NCBI GenBank assembly: GCA_024642605.1
Contig: JAHEAT010000008.1
Span: 1 to 39,430, forward strand
DNA from: Microbacteriaceae bacterium
GTDB lineage: Bacteria > Actinomycetota > Actinomycetes > Actinomycetales > Microbacteriaceae
Direction of reading: 5' to 3'
DNA length: 39,430 nt
Part shown: in pieces, positions 16,950-24,934 of the stretch
Position numbering within the stretch: the first letter of the stretch is position 1
Layout: each line of letters opens with the position of its first letter
Position numbers and translations under genes: made by a program
The notes under the pieces: model-generated
What the model saw: the letters and a program-made list of their open reading frames with translations, nothing else
What the model was told of the DNA's origin: nothing
The model's database searches: none

Positions 16950-17105
16950 ATGAAACAAGTAATACGAGACGAGACAGGTGATGTTCCCGGTTGGGTTTTG
17001 ATCACACTCATGACAGCCGGATTGGTGGTGGTGATTTGGTCAACTGCGGGGCCCGCGCTTCAGAGAATCATGAATGACTCGCTTAATCGAGTGTCAAGTT
17101 TCTGA
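16950..17105 (+). CDS. flp: Flp-type pilin, small
   Basis: A 51-residue protein. The charged N-terminus MKQVIRDETGDVPGWV leads into one hydrophobic helix (VLITLMTAGLVVVIW) and a short tail ending RVSSF. This is the layout of small actinobacterial Flp pilin subunits encoded after tadC. AAAGGA lies upstream, 11 bases from the ATG and 8 bases from an in-frame TTG at 16947, so the TTG is a possible alternative start. The 3' end overlaps tadE by 32 nt in another frame. It would be the major pilin of the fibre if it is cleaved; no prepilin peptidase is encoded in the window. Confidence 0.8.
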   Translation: MKQVIRDETGDVPGWVLITLMTAGLVVVIWSTAGPALQRIMNDSLNRVSSF

Positions 17106-17439
17106 AAATGATGGTGGCTCGGCAGCGGTTGAGTTTGTGCTTTTAGCTGTGCCGACGGTGATGTCTACGAGTTTGGTCTTGGCCCTGATGTTTTCTGCCA
17201 GTGCCAAGTTGGAGGCGATCGCTAACGCTGCCGAAGTTTCACAGAAGCTTGCCTCGGCCGACGCATCAGAACTCACCGACACTCCAAGCGTCGAGCAGTG
17301 GACACCTTCGTTTCACTTTGGCACATTACTAAATCGAACGGTGACCAAAAACTCGAAAGCGGTCTCGGTATGTCTCGATTACAACCACTCGCTCGGCGAA
17401 CTACACACCTGCTGGCATTCTTTTAGCGAACCTGGCTAA
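17074..17439 (+). CDS. TadE-like minor pilin/pseudopilin
   Basis: 121 residues from the ATG at 17074, inside the end of the flp gene. The signature DGGSAAVEFVLLAVPTV (residues 13-29) is the TadE N-terminal motif with the conserved Glu, followed by a membrane helix. The remainder would be outside the membrane and has two cysteines (SVCLDYN and HTCWHS) that could form a disulfide. No strong Shine-Dalgarno sequence is present, so translation may depend on coupling to flp. Confidence 0.8.
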   Translation: MTRLIECQVSENDGGSAAVEFVLLAVPTVMSTSLVLALMFSASAKLEAIANAAEVSQKLASADASELTDTPSVEQWTPSFHFGTLLNRTVTKNSKAVSVCLDYNHSLGELHTCWHSFSEPG

Positions 17440-17442
17440 CTC

Positions 17443-18171
17443 TTGAAGCACATCGCGCTCGACGACACTGGCTCGGCTGCAATTGAGTTTGTGCTGGTAT
17501 ATCCGGTGGCACTTGCCGTGCTCCTACTCGCATTCACCGATGCCCAGTCTTTGCAGATGCGCCAACTGGGCGTCACGCTCATTGCACGCGAACTGTCACG
17601 AGGCATCGAGATTGGCTATTCACCAAGAGAAATTGCAGGTGCGCTGTCGGTGCTGAGCGATGATGTTGGGTTCGATAGCGAACCCAGTATCCACTTCGAG
17701 AAGACCGACCCCGACAATGGCTTGTTAACGGTGAGCTATGAAGGCCAGACGTATGTGTCTCGACTTTCAATCAAAGAATCCAACCCGCTTTGGCTGCAGA
17801 TGCGGTCAGACTTGGGTTCGAGTTTGCCAATGTTCGTGGGGTTAGTGGCACTTATATTTGCAGTCGCGGCGCTGTGCACAGATGTAAGCGCCAGCCGTAT
17901 CGCTGACCTCAGAGCCAACGACCTCGCCTCGAGTATGGCCATAGGGCTGGCTGGCTCAGGCGAAACTGCTCTGGCTGAGCGAGCTGAATCGTTCGCGGCC
18001 GATTGGCCTACCGAGCTTCGCGCGAGAGTGCAGTTTGAGGTTGATTCACCAGACCAGAGAACTACCGATGTTCGGCTGTGTTACGAGTTTCGACCCATTT
18101 GGAAGTTGTCTAAATCGAAACCGAGTCAGGCCTGTGCCGAGCGACGGGCTCGACTCCTGCCCAGCTATTAG
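17443..18171 (+). CDS. TadE/TadF-like pseudopilin apparently fused to a TadG-like pseudopilin
   Basis: 242 residues from a TTG at 17443. Residues 8-24 (DTGSAAIEFVLVYPVAL) are a TadE-type N-terminal signature with a membrane helix. Residues 25-118 form an extracytoplasmic part. At residue 120 a second start-like segment appears, MRSDLGSSLPMFVGLVAL, with a second membrane helix, as in the separate TadG-like proteins of actinobacterial Tad clusters. The ATG at 17800 is in frame and no stop separates the halves. Either the two genes have fused, or the second is also translated alone; no good Shine-Dalgarno sequence lies before 17800. It is the last gene of the Tad operon and converges on the MFS gene with a 17-bp gap. 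Confidence 0.72.
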   Translation: MKHIALDDTGSAAIEFVLVYPVALAVLLLAFTDAQSLQMRQLGVTLIARELSRGIEIGYSPREIAGALSVLSDDVGFDSEPSIHFEKTDPDNGLLTVSYEGQTYVSRLSIKESNPLWLQMRSDLGSSLPMFVGLVALIFAVAALCTDVSASRIADLRANDLASSMAIGLAGSGETALAERAESFAADWPTELRARVQFEVDSPDQRTTDVRLCYEFRPIWKLSKSKPSQACAERRARLLPSY

Positions 18172-18188
18172 GCTCAGGTAGCTAAAGC

Positions 18189-19358
18189 TCAGTCGCGCTT
18201 GGGTATCAGGCGAGGAATGTAACGCCACATAAGCATCCCGCCACCAATGCCCACGAAGCCAAAAATACTCATCGCCGCAGCCAGGCCAAATGCGGCAGCG
18301 AAAGCCGACAGCACCGGAGGCGCGCTAGCCACACCGATGTCGGTGATCAAGCGGTACGAGGCCAAAAACTCGTTGCGCGCATCCGAGGGGGCTAGGTCTG
18401 CACCGATGGTCAAGATGATTCCACTACCGAACCCGTTGGCAAGAGCCATCGCGCCCGCCAATAGCAAAAAGCCGGTGCCATCGTGCACGAAGCCGACCGT
18501 AAGGTGCAAGAACCCGAGACCGATAGTTGGTGGCACCGCAGCCCAGAATCGTCCATATCGATCCATGATCTGCCCGGAGGTGTAGAACAAGGCGAAATCT
18601 AGAACGCCGGCTAATCCAATGTAGAACGACGCCTCGCCCGGCGACAGACCGATAACTAGTGCCCAGAGCGGCAGACCCACCTGCCTCGTGGTACGAATGG
18701 CACCCAAGACACCCGCACCCACGCCGAGGGTGAGCAGCGGCTTCGATTCGCGCTTTGCGATTTGCCAGATGCCTCCCGGTTTTGTCAGTGGCGTTGCCTT
18801 GATTACGTCAGCCGGCGAAAAAAGCAGCACAAGGCCAGCCAGGCAACTTGCCGCGCCGGCAAGCCAATAAACGGCCCCAACACCCCAAATAGCAATTACC
18901 CCAGCGCCCAGAAGTGGCCCGATAAACGCGCCTGCTCTGAAAGTGCCACCGAGCAGCGAAAGCGACCGCGCTCGATATTCCATCGGAATGTGCTCGGCGA
19001 AAAAGGCATGTCGAGCAAGAGCAAAAATGGCGATACCAATGCCCAGAGCTAGCACTCCCGCGCCCATTAGTAGAAGACTGTGACCCAGCGCCACCAAAAT
19101 AACGCCTAGCGCGCCAAACATGGCTCCAGAAATCATCGCACGTCGCTCACCGATTCGGTCAACGAGGCGGCCTGCCGGCAGATCGGCCAACAGAACCCCC
19201 ACCATTAGTAGTCCGGCGACTAGGCCTGCGGTGGGAATGTCGGCACCGAGAGCCTTAGCGCTGGCTGGGATGATCGGCAAAAGAGAGTATTCGGCGATTG
19301 ACATCAGAACCGAAGGAAGAAACACCGGAACCAGCAGTGGCTTGATGATGCCGCTCAT
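18189..19358 (-). CDS. MFS transporter
   Basis: 389 residues from the ATG at 19358, with about twelve membrane helices. The motif-A loop between helices 2 and 3 is ADLPAGRLVDRIGERRAM, and a second copy-like loop (SGQIMDRYGRFWAA) is present at the half-way point, as is typical for drug/metabolite major facilitator proteins. Substrate is unknown. In-frame GTGs at 19376 and 19373 are alternatives. CATAAT on the minus strand (19385-19380) lies six bases before the GTG at 19373, so a leaderless start five residues upstream is plausible. It is divergent from prfB. Confidence 0.85.
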   Translation of the reverse strand: MSGIIKPLLVPVFLPSVLMSIAEYSLLPIIPASAKALGADIPTAGLVAGLLMVGVLLADLPAGRLVDRIGERRAMISGAMFGALGVILVALGHSLLLMGAGVLALGIGIAIFALARHAFFAEHIPMEYRARSLSLLGGTFRAGAFIGPLLGAGVIAIWGVGAVYWLAGAASCLAGLVLLFSPADVIKATPLTKPGGIWQIAKRESKPLLTLGVGAGVLGAIRTTRQVGLPLWALVIGLSPGEASFYIGLAGVLDFALFYTSGQIMDRYGRFWAAVPPTIGLGFLHLTVGFVHDGTGFLLLAGAMALANGFGSGIILTIGADLAPSDARNEFLASYRLITDIGVASAPPVLSAFAAAFGLAAAMSIFGFVGIGGGMLMWRYIPRLIPKRD

Positions 19359-19424
19359 GTTGGTTGGATTCACCACTCCATTATGCGTCACCTGATTTTG
19401 GTGCTCACCTAGACTTGAACCGAA

Positions 19425-20525
19425 ATGGCAGACCTCGATCTTTCTCAAGAAATTGCCGCGCTCCGCGAAACCTTCGCGTCGGTGCGCCAGGTTGTCGATG
19501 TCGAACGCTTAACTTCTGAAATCGAAGAACTCAAGGTGCGTGCATCCGAGCCGAATCTCTGGGATGACCCCGCGAATGCCCAAATCGTCACCTCAAAACT
19601 TTCGCGCGCGCAGAGCCAGGTGGCCAAACTCGCAGAGGTTCAAGCTGGCTTAGATGACCTTGAGGTCTTGATTGAAATGGCGAATGCCGAGGGAGATTCG
19701 GCCACGCAGTCTGAAGCCAAACAAGAACTCTTAGCGCTTTCTAACTCGATTGGCGAACTCGAAGTGCAAACCCTGCTCAACGGCGAGTACGACTCACGCG
19801 CTGCCGTAATCACCATTCGAGCAGGTGCAGGTGGCGACGACGCTACCGATTTCGCCGAAATGTTGATGCGCATGTACCTGCGTTATGCAGAGCAGCACAA
19901 GATGCCTGCCCAGGTATTAGACATCAGCTACTCCGAGGGGGCTGGCATCAAGTCGGCGACCTTCGAAATCGACTCTCCGTTTGCCTTTGGCACGCTCAGC
20001 GTCGAGGCTGGCACGCATCGTTTGGTGCGCATGAGCCCGTTCAACTCTGCAGGCAAACGTCAAACCTCTTTTGCCGCGGTTGAAGTTGTTCCGCTGATCG
20101 AGCAAACCGATGTTGTGGAGATACCTGAAACCGATATTCGCATCGACGTTTTTCGTTCGTCAGGCCCGGGCGGGCAGTCGGTGAACACCACCGACTCTGC
20201 GGTTCGTATTACTCACTTGCCAACCGGCATAGTGGTGTCTTGCCAAAATGAAAAGAGCCAGCTTCAGAACAAAGCTGCCGCTCTTAGAGTGCTGCAAAGT
20301 CGCCTGCTTGAACAGCGCCGCCGCGAAGAAGAAGCCAAGAAAAAGCAGATCGCCGGAGACGTCAAGGCCTCGTGGGGTGAGCAGATGCGTTCATACGTGT
20401 TGGCTCCTTACCAAATGGTCAAAGACTTGCGAACCGACTACGAAGTAAACAACCCAAGTGCAGTTTTCGATGGGGACTTGGATGGCTTCATCACTGCTGG
20501 AATTCGCTGGCGCAAGCGCGCCTAG
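19425..20525 (+). CDS. prfB: Peptide chain release factor 2
   Basis: 366 residues in one uninterrupted frame; the programmed +1 frameshift found in many other bacteria is absent. Seen: the stop-codon-reading tripeptide SPF in [18 protein letters not shown] and the peptidyl-transfer motif GGQ in [19 protein letters not shown] (about residue 249). RF2 terminates translation at UGA and UAA. It heads the conserved actinobacterial order prfB-ftsE-ftsX-smpB-ssrA. There is no clear Shine-Dalgarno sequence. Confidence 0.97.
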   Translation: MADLDLSQEIAALRETFASVRQVVDVERLTSEIEELKVRASEPNLWDDPANAQIVTSKLSRAQSQVAKLAEVQAGLDDLEVLIEMANAEGDSATQSEAKQELLALSNSIGELEVQTLLNGEYDSRAAVITIRAGAGGDDATDFAEMLMRMYLRYAEQHKMPAQVLDISYSEGAGIKSATFEIDSPFAFGTLSVEAGTHRLVRMSPFNSAGKRQTSFAAVEVVPLIEQTDVVEIPETDIRIDVFRSSGPGGQSVNTTDSAVRITHLPTGIVVSCQNEKSQLQNKAAALRVLQSRLLEQRRREEEAKKKQIAGDVKASWGEQMRSYVLAPYQMVKDLRTDYEVNNPSAVFDGDLDGFITAGIRWRKRA

Positions 20526-20568
20526 CCTCCGAGGTTTTCGCTCAACTTGAATCTAGGGTTGAGTCAAG

Positions 20569-21306
20569 ATGATTTCCATTTCAAACGTTACGAAGCACCA
20601 CAAAGGTGCCACGCGCCCGGCTGTCGATGGCGTCTCGTTTGAAATTGAGCGCGGAGATTTTGTATTTTTGGTCGGCGCTTCAGGTTCGGGTAAATCCACG
20701 CTCCTTCGCCTAATGCTCCGCGAGGAAATTGCGAGCAAGGGCGAAATTTTTGTCTTGGGCCAAAACTTAGTAACGGTTCCGAGCCGAAAGGTGCCGGTTC
20801 TGCGCCGCAAAATGGGAGTCGTTTTTCAAGATTTTCGTCTGCTGCCAAATAAGACAGTTTTTCAAAACGTCGCATTCAGCCTCGAAGTTATTGGTAAGTC
20901 TTCGGCTTTCATATCTGATGCGGTGCCCGAGGTTCTTGCGCTGGTTGGCCTCGGAGAAAAGGCAGAGCGATACCCGAACGAACTCAGCGGTGGTGAGCAA
21001 CAGCGAGTAGCTCTTGCCCGTGCGATTGTCAACAAGCCAGATCTGCTTCTTGCCGATGAGCCAACCGGAAACCTCGACCCGGCAACTTCGGCCGATATCG
21101 TTGCGCTTCTCGAAAAGATCAACCAGGCCGGCACCACGATTGTCATGGCAACACACGATGTTGGCATTGTCGACCGCCTCAAACGTCGAGTTATCGAGCT
21201 GCGCCAAGGCGTGATTGTTCGCGATGACAAAAAGTCGGGTTACGAGACCGCGCTGCCTAACACCGACCAAATCGAAATGCCGGCTGCATCCGAGGAGCAA
21301 AAGTGA
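20569..21306 (+). CDS. ftsE: Cell-division ABC-transporter-like ATPase FtsE
   Basis: 245 residues: Walker A GASGSGKST, Q-loop VFQDFRLLPNKTVFQNVAF, signature LSGGEQQRVALARAIV, Walker B LLLADEPTGNLDP and switch ATHDVGIVD. With FtsX it couples cytoplasmic ATP hydrolysis to activation of peptidoglycan hydrolases during division. TAGGGT lies nine bases before the ATG and might be the -10 of a separate promoter within the 43-bp gap after prfB. It overlaps ftsX by 4 nt. Confidence 0.97.
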   Translation: MISISNVTKHHKGATRPAVDGVSFEIERGDFVFLVGASGSGKSTLLRLMLREEIASKGEIFVLGQNLVTVPSRKVPVLRRKMGVVFQDFRLLPNKTVFQNVAFSLEVIGKSSAFISDAVPEVLALVGLGEKAERYPNELSGGEQQRVALARAIVNKPDLLLADEPTGNLDPATSADIVALLEKINQAGTTIVMATHDVGIVDRLKRRVIELRQGVIVRDDKKSGYETALPNTDQIEMPAASEEQK

Positions 21307-22217
21307 AACTCGGGTTCGTCTTTAGAGAAATCGGCCAAAGCCTTTCTCGCAACGTGAGCATGATCGTCTCGATCGTACTGGTCACGTTTCTATCTTTAAC
21401 TTTCGTTGGCACGGCCGGGTTGCTTCAGGCTCAAATCGGCCAGATGAAAACATACTGGTACGACCGCGCGCAGGTTGCCGTGTATCTGTGCACCGACACC
21501 AGCCCCTCCGATGCCTGCCCTCAAGGCGAAGCGTCGGCCGACGTCAAGGCAACCGTCGATGCTGCGCTAAAGGCAGCGACTCTTCAGCCATTTGTCGAGA
21601 AGTTCTACTTTGAAGACCACCAGGCCGCTTACGACAAATTTCAAGAACAGTTCAAGGGCAACGCGGTTGCCAAGTATGTAACGCCGCAGCAGCTAAACGA
21701 GACCTTCTGGGTGAAAGTCAAAGACCCCGAAAAAAGCGCTGTGATCGTGGAGTCGTTCACTGGCGTAGCCGGTGTCGAAGAGGTGCGCGATCAACGCTCG
21801 TACCTAGATCAAATCTTCAGCATTCTGAATGCCGCTTCAATCGCTGCCGTGGGAATCGCCGCGATTATGCTCGCCTCTGCTGTACTGCTGATCTCCACAA
21901 CCATTCGACTATCGGCTTTCTCTCGCCGTCGCGAAATCGGAATCATGCGTCTGGTTGGTGCAAGCAACTTCTACATTCAGTTGCCGTTCATCCTTGAAGG
22001 TGTTGTGGCGGCAACCATTGGCAGCCTGCTGGCGTCTGGAGCCGTAGTTGCCATTGTGCAGTTCTTTGTTCAGGGATACCTCGCCACGCGACTTCCACTC
22101 ACATCGTTTGTTGGCCTAGACGACGCCCTACTTCTAACGCCTCTGCTTCTCGCGGCCGGAATCGGTCTGGCGGCTTTGGCCTCGGGTGTTGCAATTCGTC
22201 GCTACCTAAAGATTTAG
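21303..22217 (+). CDS. ftsX: Cell-division membrane protein FtsX
   Basis: 304 residues with a GTG start that overlaps the ftsE stop and an AGGAG five bases upstream. Membrane helix 1 (about residues 20-42) is followed by a large extracytoplasmic domain (about 43-170) that has a Cys pair (YLCTDTSPSDACPQ), as in actinobacterial FtsX. Three C-terminal helices flank FSRRREIGIMRLVGASNFYI, the FtsX/MacB permease motif. It forms the membrane partner of FtsE and transmits its ATPase cycle to cell-wall hydrolases. Confidence 0.96.
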   Translation: MKLGFVFREIGQSLSRNVSMIVSIVLVTFLSLTFVGTAGLLQAQIGQMKTYWYDRAQVAVYLCTDTSPSDACPQGEASADVKATVDAALKAATLQPFVEKFYFEDHQAAYDKFQEQFKGNAVAKYVTPQQLNETFWVKVKDPEKSAVIVESFTGVAGVEEVRDQRSYLDQIFSILNAASIAAVGIAAIMLASAVLLISTTIRLSAFSRRREIGIMRLVGASNFYIQLPFILEGVVAATIGSLLASGAVVAIVQFFVQGYLATRLPLTSFVGLDDALLLTPLLLAAGIGLAALASGVAIRRYLKI

Positions 22218-22300
22218 CAGCCCCGTAGCCTCGCCATTGGCGGCTCTCTTGTTAGACTGATGGGCTAACCAAGCGGTTAGAACTAAATCAGGAGTGAATC

Positions 22301-22774
22301 GTGCCTAGAGAGCGCGGCCAAAAAGTTGTGGCCAGCAATCGAAAAGCCCGTCACGACTATCACATCGAAGATGTCTACGAAGCCGGACTAGTGCTTAGCG
22401 GAACCGAAGTGAAGTCGTTGCGGGCCGGTCGCGCATCCCTGATAGATGGTTTTGCCAGCATCGACGGGGGAGAGGCGTGGCTCGAAAATGTGCACATTCC
22501 CGAGTACACCGAAGGCACCTGGACCAACCACTCGACTCGTCGCCGGCGCAAGCTACTTTTAAACCGCGTCGAGATCGACAAACTTTCGGGCAAGATCCGT
22601 GAGAGCGGATACACGCTCGTACCGCTTTCGCTTTATTTCAAAGATGGCCGCGCCAAGGTTGAGATTGCGTTGGCTAAGGGTAAGCGCGAATATGACAAGC
22701 GCCAGGCACTCAAAGAGCGTCAAGACAAACGCGAAGCAGATCGCGCCATCTCGACCAAGGGTAAAGAGTGGTAG
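22301..22774 (+). CDS. smpB: SsrA-binding protein SmpB
   Basis: 157 residues with a GTG start and GGAG seven bases upstream. Typical SmpB motifs: [37 protein letters not shown], the central oligonucleotide-binding barrel with [12 protein letters not shown], and the basic C-terminal tail [16 protein letters not shown] that mimics the codon-anticodon helix. It delivers tmRNA to stalled ribosomes. Its partner ssrA follows immediately. Confidence 0.97.
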   Translation: MPRERGQKVVASNRKARHDYHIEDVYEAGLVLSGTEVKSLRAGRASLIDGFASIDGGEAWLENVHIPEYTEGTWTNHSTRRRRKLLLNRVEIDKLSGKIRESGYTLVPLSLYFKDGRAKVEIALAKGKREYDKRQALKERQDKREADRAISTKGKEW

Positions 22775-22819
22775 CGCTGGGCAAAGTCACAGCCTAAATG
22801 TCACCGGCAGGGCGTATCC

Positions 22820-22850
22820 TTGAGTAGTTCGGAAACGAACATTTGATAAT
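22820..22850 (+). promoter_or_regulatory. Candidate ssrA promoter
   Basis: TTGAGT at 22820-22825 and GATAAT at 22845-22850, 19 bases apart (17 if TTGATA is taken as the -10). The tmRNA 5' end lies nine bases downstream, so the primary transcript would need almost no 5' trimming. Confidence 0.5.
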
Positions 22851-22858
22851 TCAATAAT

Positions 22859-23226
22859 GGGGATGATCGGTTTCGACAGTGCTCTTGAGCCTGGGAGAAG
22901 CGGGTCGTGAATGTAGCGTCAACACGTAAATGTCCGCTGCAAACTATAGGTGCCGATACTAATCGCGCCGACTTCGCCCTCGCTGCTTAAGCGAGCCTGA
23001 AGTCCGTCAGTCCGCTTTTGATTTCGTAGCGGGTACTGGCGTCATTTAGAAATCTTGCTGAGTGGTTACGCCTTAGGGCTACTCGGGACTTTCACTCAGG
23101 CTGGGTTTGTTGGTTGGCTCGCTTCAGGGCATGATCAGAACCGAGTAAAACGCAACTGAAGCTACACCCGTAGAAGACCCAGAATTTAGGTTCTGGACGG
23201 GGGTTCAATTCCCCCCATCTCCACCA
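22859..23226 (+). ncRNA. ssrA: Transfer-messenger RNA (tmRNA)
   Basis: The 5' end GGGGATGATCGGTTTCGACAG is the universal tmRNA start (first 20 bases: GGGGATGATCGGTTTCGACA). It pairs with the 3' CATCTCC before ACCA to form the tRNA-like acceptor stem, and the T-loop GGTTCAATTCC is present. The resume codon is most likely GCC at 22952, preceded by TATAGGT. The tag ORF then encodes ADTNRADFALAA and stops at TAA 22988-22990. The C-terminal ALAA directs stalled products to proteases. Length 368 nt, gene order smpB-ssrA. Confidence 0.97.
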
Positions 23227-23257
23227 ATGTTGAGGCAGTGACCGACGGCTCAGCAGC

Positions 23258-23284
23258 AAAAAGCCCCCATCGCTGGGGGCTTTT
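23258..23284 (+). terminator. Rho-independent terminator after ssrA
   Basis: The inverted repeat AAAAGCCCCC/GGGGGCTTTT with a 6-nt loop lies 32 bp after the tmRNA 3' end. Its symmetry also lets it end the HicB-like gene on the minus strand, which stops 16 bp away. Confidence 0.9.
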
Positions 23285-23299
23285 GTGTTTAAAAAGTCT

Positions 23300-23683
23300 T
23301 TATGCCGCAGAGGGGCAGGGAACAAGCTGAGCCACACGCTGCGGGGTAACCCCAAGCAGAACGGCTATATCACGAAGGGTGAGACCCTCGTCGCGCATGC
23401 GGCCCACGACGTTTCTTATCTCAACGGAAGCCTCTTCTTGAAGCTTGGCCGCTAGGCGCATCTTCTCTTGGGCGGCCTCTACATCGCAAATAATGCCGGG
23501 CATTTTGGCAATGATTTCGATCACCAATTCGCAATCTCCGGCCATCGGGTGACTTTTGGCCAGTTCACGAATGTGCGCCTCGACCTTGTCTAGGCGTTTG
23601 CTCGAGAGCTTCAGGTTGTCGAGCGCAGCCACTTCAACCTGCCAGCCTTCAGCTGTTTTTTCGCACACTGCTTGAAGTTGCAC
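23300..23683 (-). CDS. HicB-like antitoxin/transcriptional regulator without a visible toxin
   Basis: 127 residues from a GTG with AAAGG about seven bases upstream. The N-terminal part (MQLQAVCEKTAEGWQVEVAA...) resembles the degraded RNase-H-like fold of HicB antitoxins. The middle is a helical linker. The C-terminus (MRDEGLTLRDIAVLLGVTPQRVAQLV) is a sigma-70-like/XRE-like helix-turn-helix. HicB proteins bind HicA toxin and repress their own promoter. No HicA-like gene occurs on either side, so this would be an orphan regulator. A short palindrome overlaps its likely promoter. The assignment rests on layout and is moderate. Confidence 0.65.
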   Translation of the reverse strand: MQLQAVCEKTAEGWQVEVAALDNLKLSSKRLDKVEAHIRELAKSHPMAGDCELVIEIIAKMPGIICDVEAAQEKMRLAAKLQEEASVEIRNVVGRMRDEGLTLRDIAVLLGVTPQRVAQLVPCPSAA

Positions 23684-23701
23684 GACACGCCTTTCAATAA
23701 G

Positions 23702-23742
23702 TAAATAGGGACTTGACTAAAACAGTAAACCCATGCTTTACT
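23702..23742. promoter_or_regulatory. Divergent overlapping promoters with palindromic operator
   Basis: A perfect inverted repeat, AGTAAA-cccatgc-TTTACT, lies at 23724-23742, with a further AGTAAA at 23700-23705. On the plus strand TTGACT (23713-23718) and TTTACT (23737-23742) are 18 bases apart and would serve the DoxX-like gene. On the minus strand TTTACT (23729-23724) and TATTTA (23707-23702) are 16 apart and would serve the HicB-like gene. The palindrome covers the -10 of one promoter and the -35 of the other, which fits autoregulation by the HicB-like HTH protein. Confidence 0.5.
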
Positions 23743-23792
23743 TAGCCAAGATTAACCACATAATCTGAAAACCACAACTCTTAAGGAATCTA

Positions 23793-24179
23793 ATGTATTT
23801 CGTATCTCTCGCATTGGCTTTGCCACTTGCATTCGTTTTTCTTGGCGCTGGCCGCAACAAACTAACCAAATCAATCGATGACCTCGCCGCTGCGGGCTTG
23901 TCTTGGACAAAAGAGATTCCAGTTTTCTTGGTTCGATTAATCGCGCTGCTAGAACTTGCGGGTGCCGTAGGTGTAGTTGCTGGCCCGCTAGCTGGAGAAG
24001 TGCTCGGCTGGACCTGGGCAACTGCTCTCGGTCTCTACGCAGCTGCAGGTCTTTCGCTAACCATGCTCGTGGCAGCAATCATGCACATCGTTCGCGGTGA
24101 GTTCAAATACACCTGGAAGATGAACCTTGGTCTTTTGGCTCTGGCGATCATCGAAACCGTAGTGATTGCTTACATCTAA
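23793..24179 (+). CDS. DoxX-like four-helix membrane protein
   Basis: 128 residues; AAGGA precedes the ATG. The sequence has four predicted membrane helices (about residues 1-20, 43-65, 70-92, 103-127) and the N-terminal LAFVFLGAGRNKLTKS that resembles the DoxX-like/DUF4345-type proteins. Members are linked to redox or quinone-related functions, but no specific role can be given. Its stop overlaps the stop of the oppositely oriented ECF S gene by 3 nt. It is divergent from the HicB-like gene and may be controlled by the same operator. Confidence 0.7.
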   Translation: MYFVSLALALPLAFVFLGAGRNKLTKSIDDLAAAGLSWTKEIPVFLVRLIALLELAGAVGVVAGPLAGEVLGWTWATALGLYAAAGLSLTMLVAAIMHIVRGEFKYTWKMNLGLLALAIIETVVIAYI

Positions 24180-24934
24180 ATCTTCTGCACACCCGTCCTG
24201 CTGGCGACTCTTTCGAGGGTTGCCAGCAGGGCTTTTGCAGTTAAGGCCAAAAGAACGCAGGTGGTTACCGCGCGGCCGAGATCCCAGAGCAAACCGCCGG
24301 TAATCAACTCGTACTGCAGAAAATGACCGAGGTTTTCTAGAACTCCGGCACCCGCAACATACGAAAGCGAACCGCCAGAGCCTGCTAAGAATGGCCAGTT
24401 CCACATCGTCATCAGCGCTCCATAGCCAAACGATGCCACGATCGCATAGGGGATGAGCGCGAGCATCCTTGCGCCATGGCTCTTGAAATGCGGTAAAGCG
24501 GCTGCTCCGATACCAACCAAACCAGCTGCCATCATTTGAAACGGCAGCCAAGGGCCGATACCGCCAGCCAGCAGAGCCGAAACCAGTAACGAACAAGCGC
24601 CCAGAATAAAACCAAACCCGGCTCCGAGCGCGTAACCGCCGATGATGATGATAAAGAAAGCGGTTTCGATTCCACCGGTACCAGCACCAAGTGTTCGAAT
24701 CACCGCATTGAGTGCAATTAGCACTCCCAGCACGGCGAGCTGCTTTATTTCGATCTGACCGGATGCGAACTCAACTGAGATCAAGACCAGCAGCAGTGGC
24801 ATTAGAGCAATGAAAAGGCCCTGCGCAAGGTTTGCTTGATTCGGTGTTGATGCAGAGATAAAAAGCGGCCAAGTAAAAACAAGCAAACTGCCGAGTGCTG
24901 CCAGGCCGACGGTTATGCGGCTCAAGAGTTTCAT
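24176..24934 (-). CDS. ECF transporter S component, probable cobalamin-specific (CbrT-like)
   Basis: 252 residues with about six membrane helices. The segment with ALNAVIRTLGAGTGGIETAF, then GGYALGAGFGFILGACSLL and GGIGPWLPFQMMAAGLVGIG is characteristic of actinobacterial ECF S components annotated for cobalamin-type substrates. S components bind the vitamin in the membrane and topple when coupled to EcfT. It is the last gene of the operon behind a cobalamin riboswitch and overlaps ecfA by 4 nt, so B12 or a precursor is the expected cargo. The substrate is inferred from regulation and family, not from residues. Confidence 0.82.
   Translation of the reverse strand: MKLLSRITVGLAALGSLLVFTWPLFISASTPNQANLAQGLFIALMPLLLVLISVEFASGQIEIKQLAVLGVLIALNAVIRTLGAGTGGIETAFFIIIIGGYALGAGFGFILGACSLLVSALLAGGIGPWLPFQMMAAGLVGIGAAALPHFKSHGARMLALIPYAIVASFGYGALMTMWNWPFLAGSGGSLSYVAGAGVLENLGHFLQYELITGGLLWDLGRAVTTCVLLALTAKALLATLERVASRTGVQKI

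Noticed and set aside
19425..19520. Programmed frameshift in prfB
   Set aside because: The frame is continuous from the ATG with no early in-frame UGA, as is usual in actinobacteria.
23227..23299. HicA toxin gene next to the HicB-like protein
   Set aside because: Only the ssrA terminator and short sequence lie here, and the other neighbour is a DoxX-like membrane protein. No dsRBD-like HicA frame was found.
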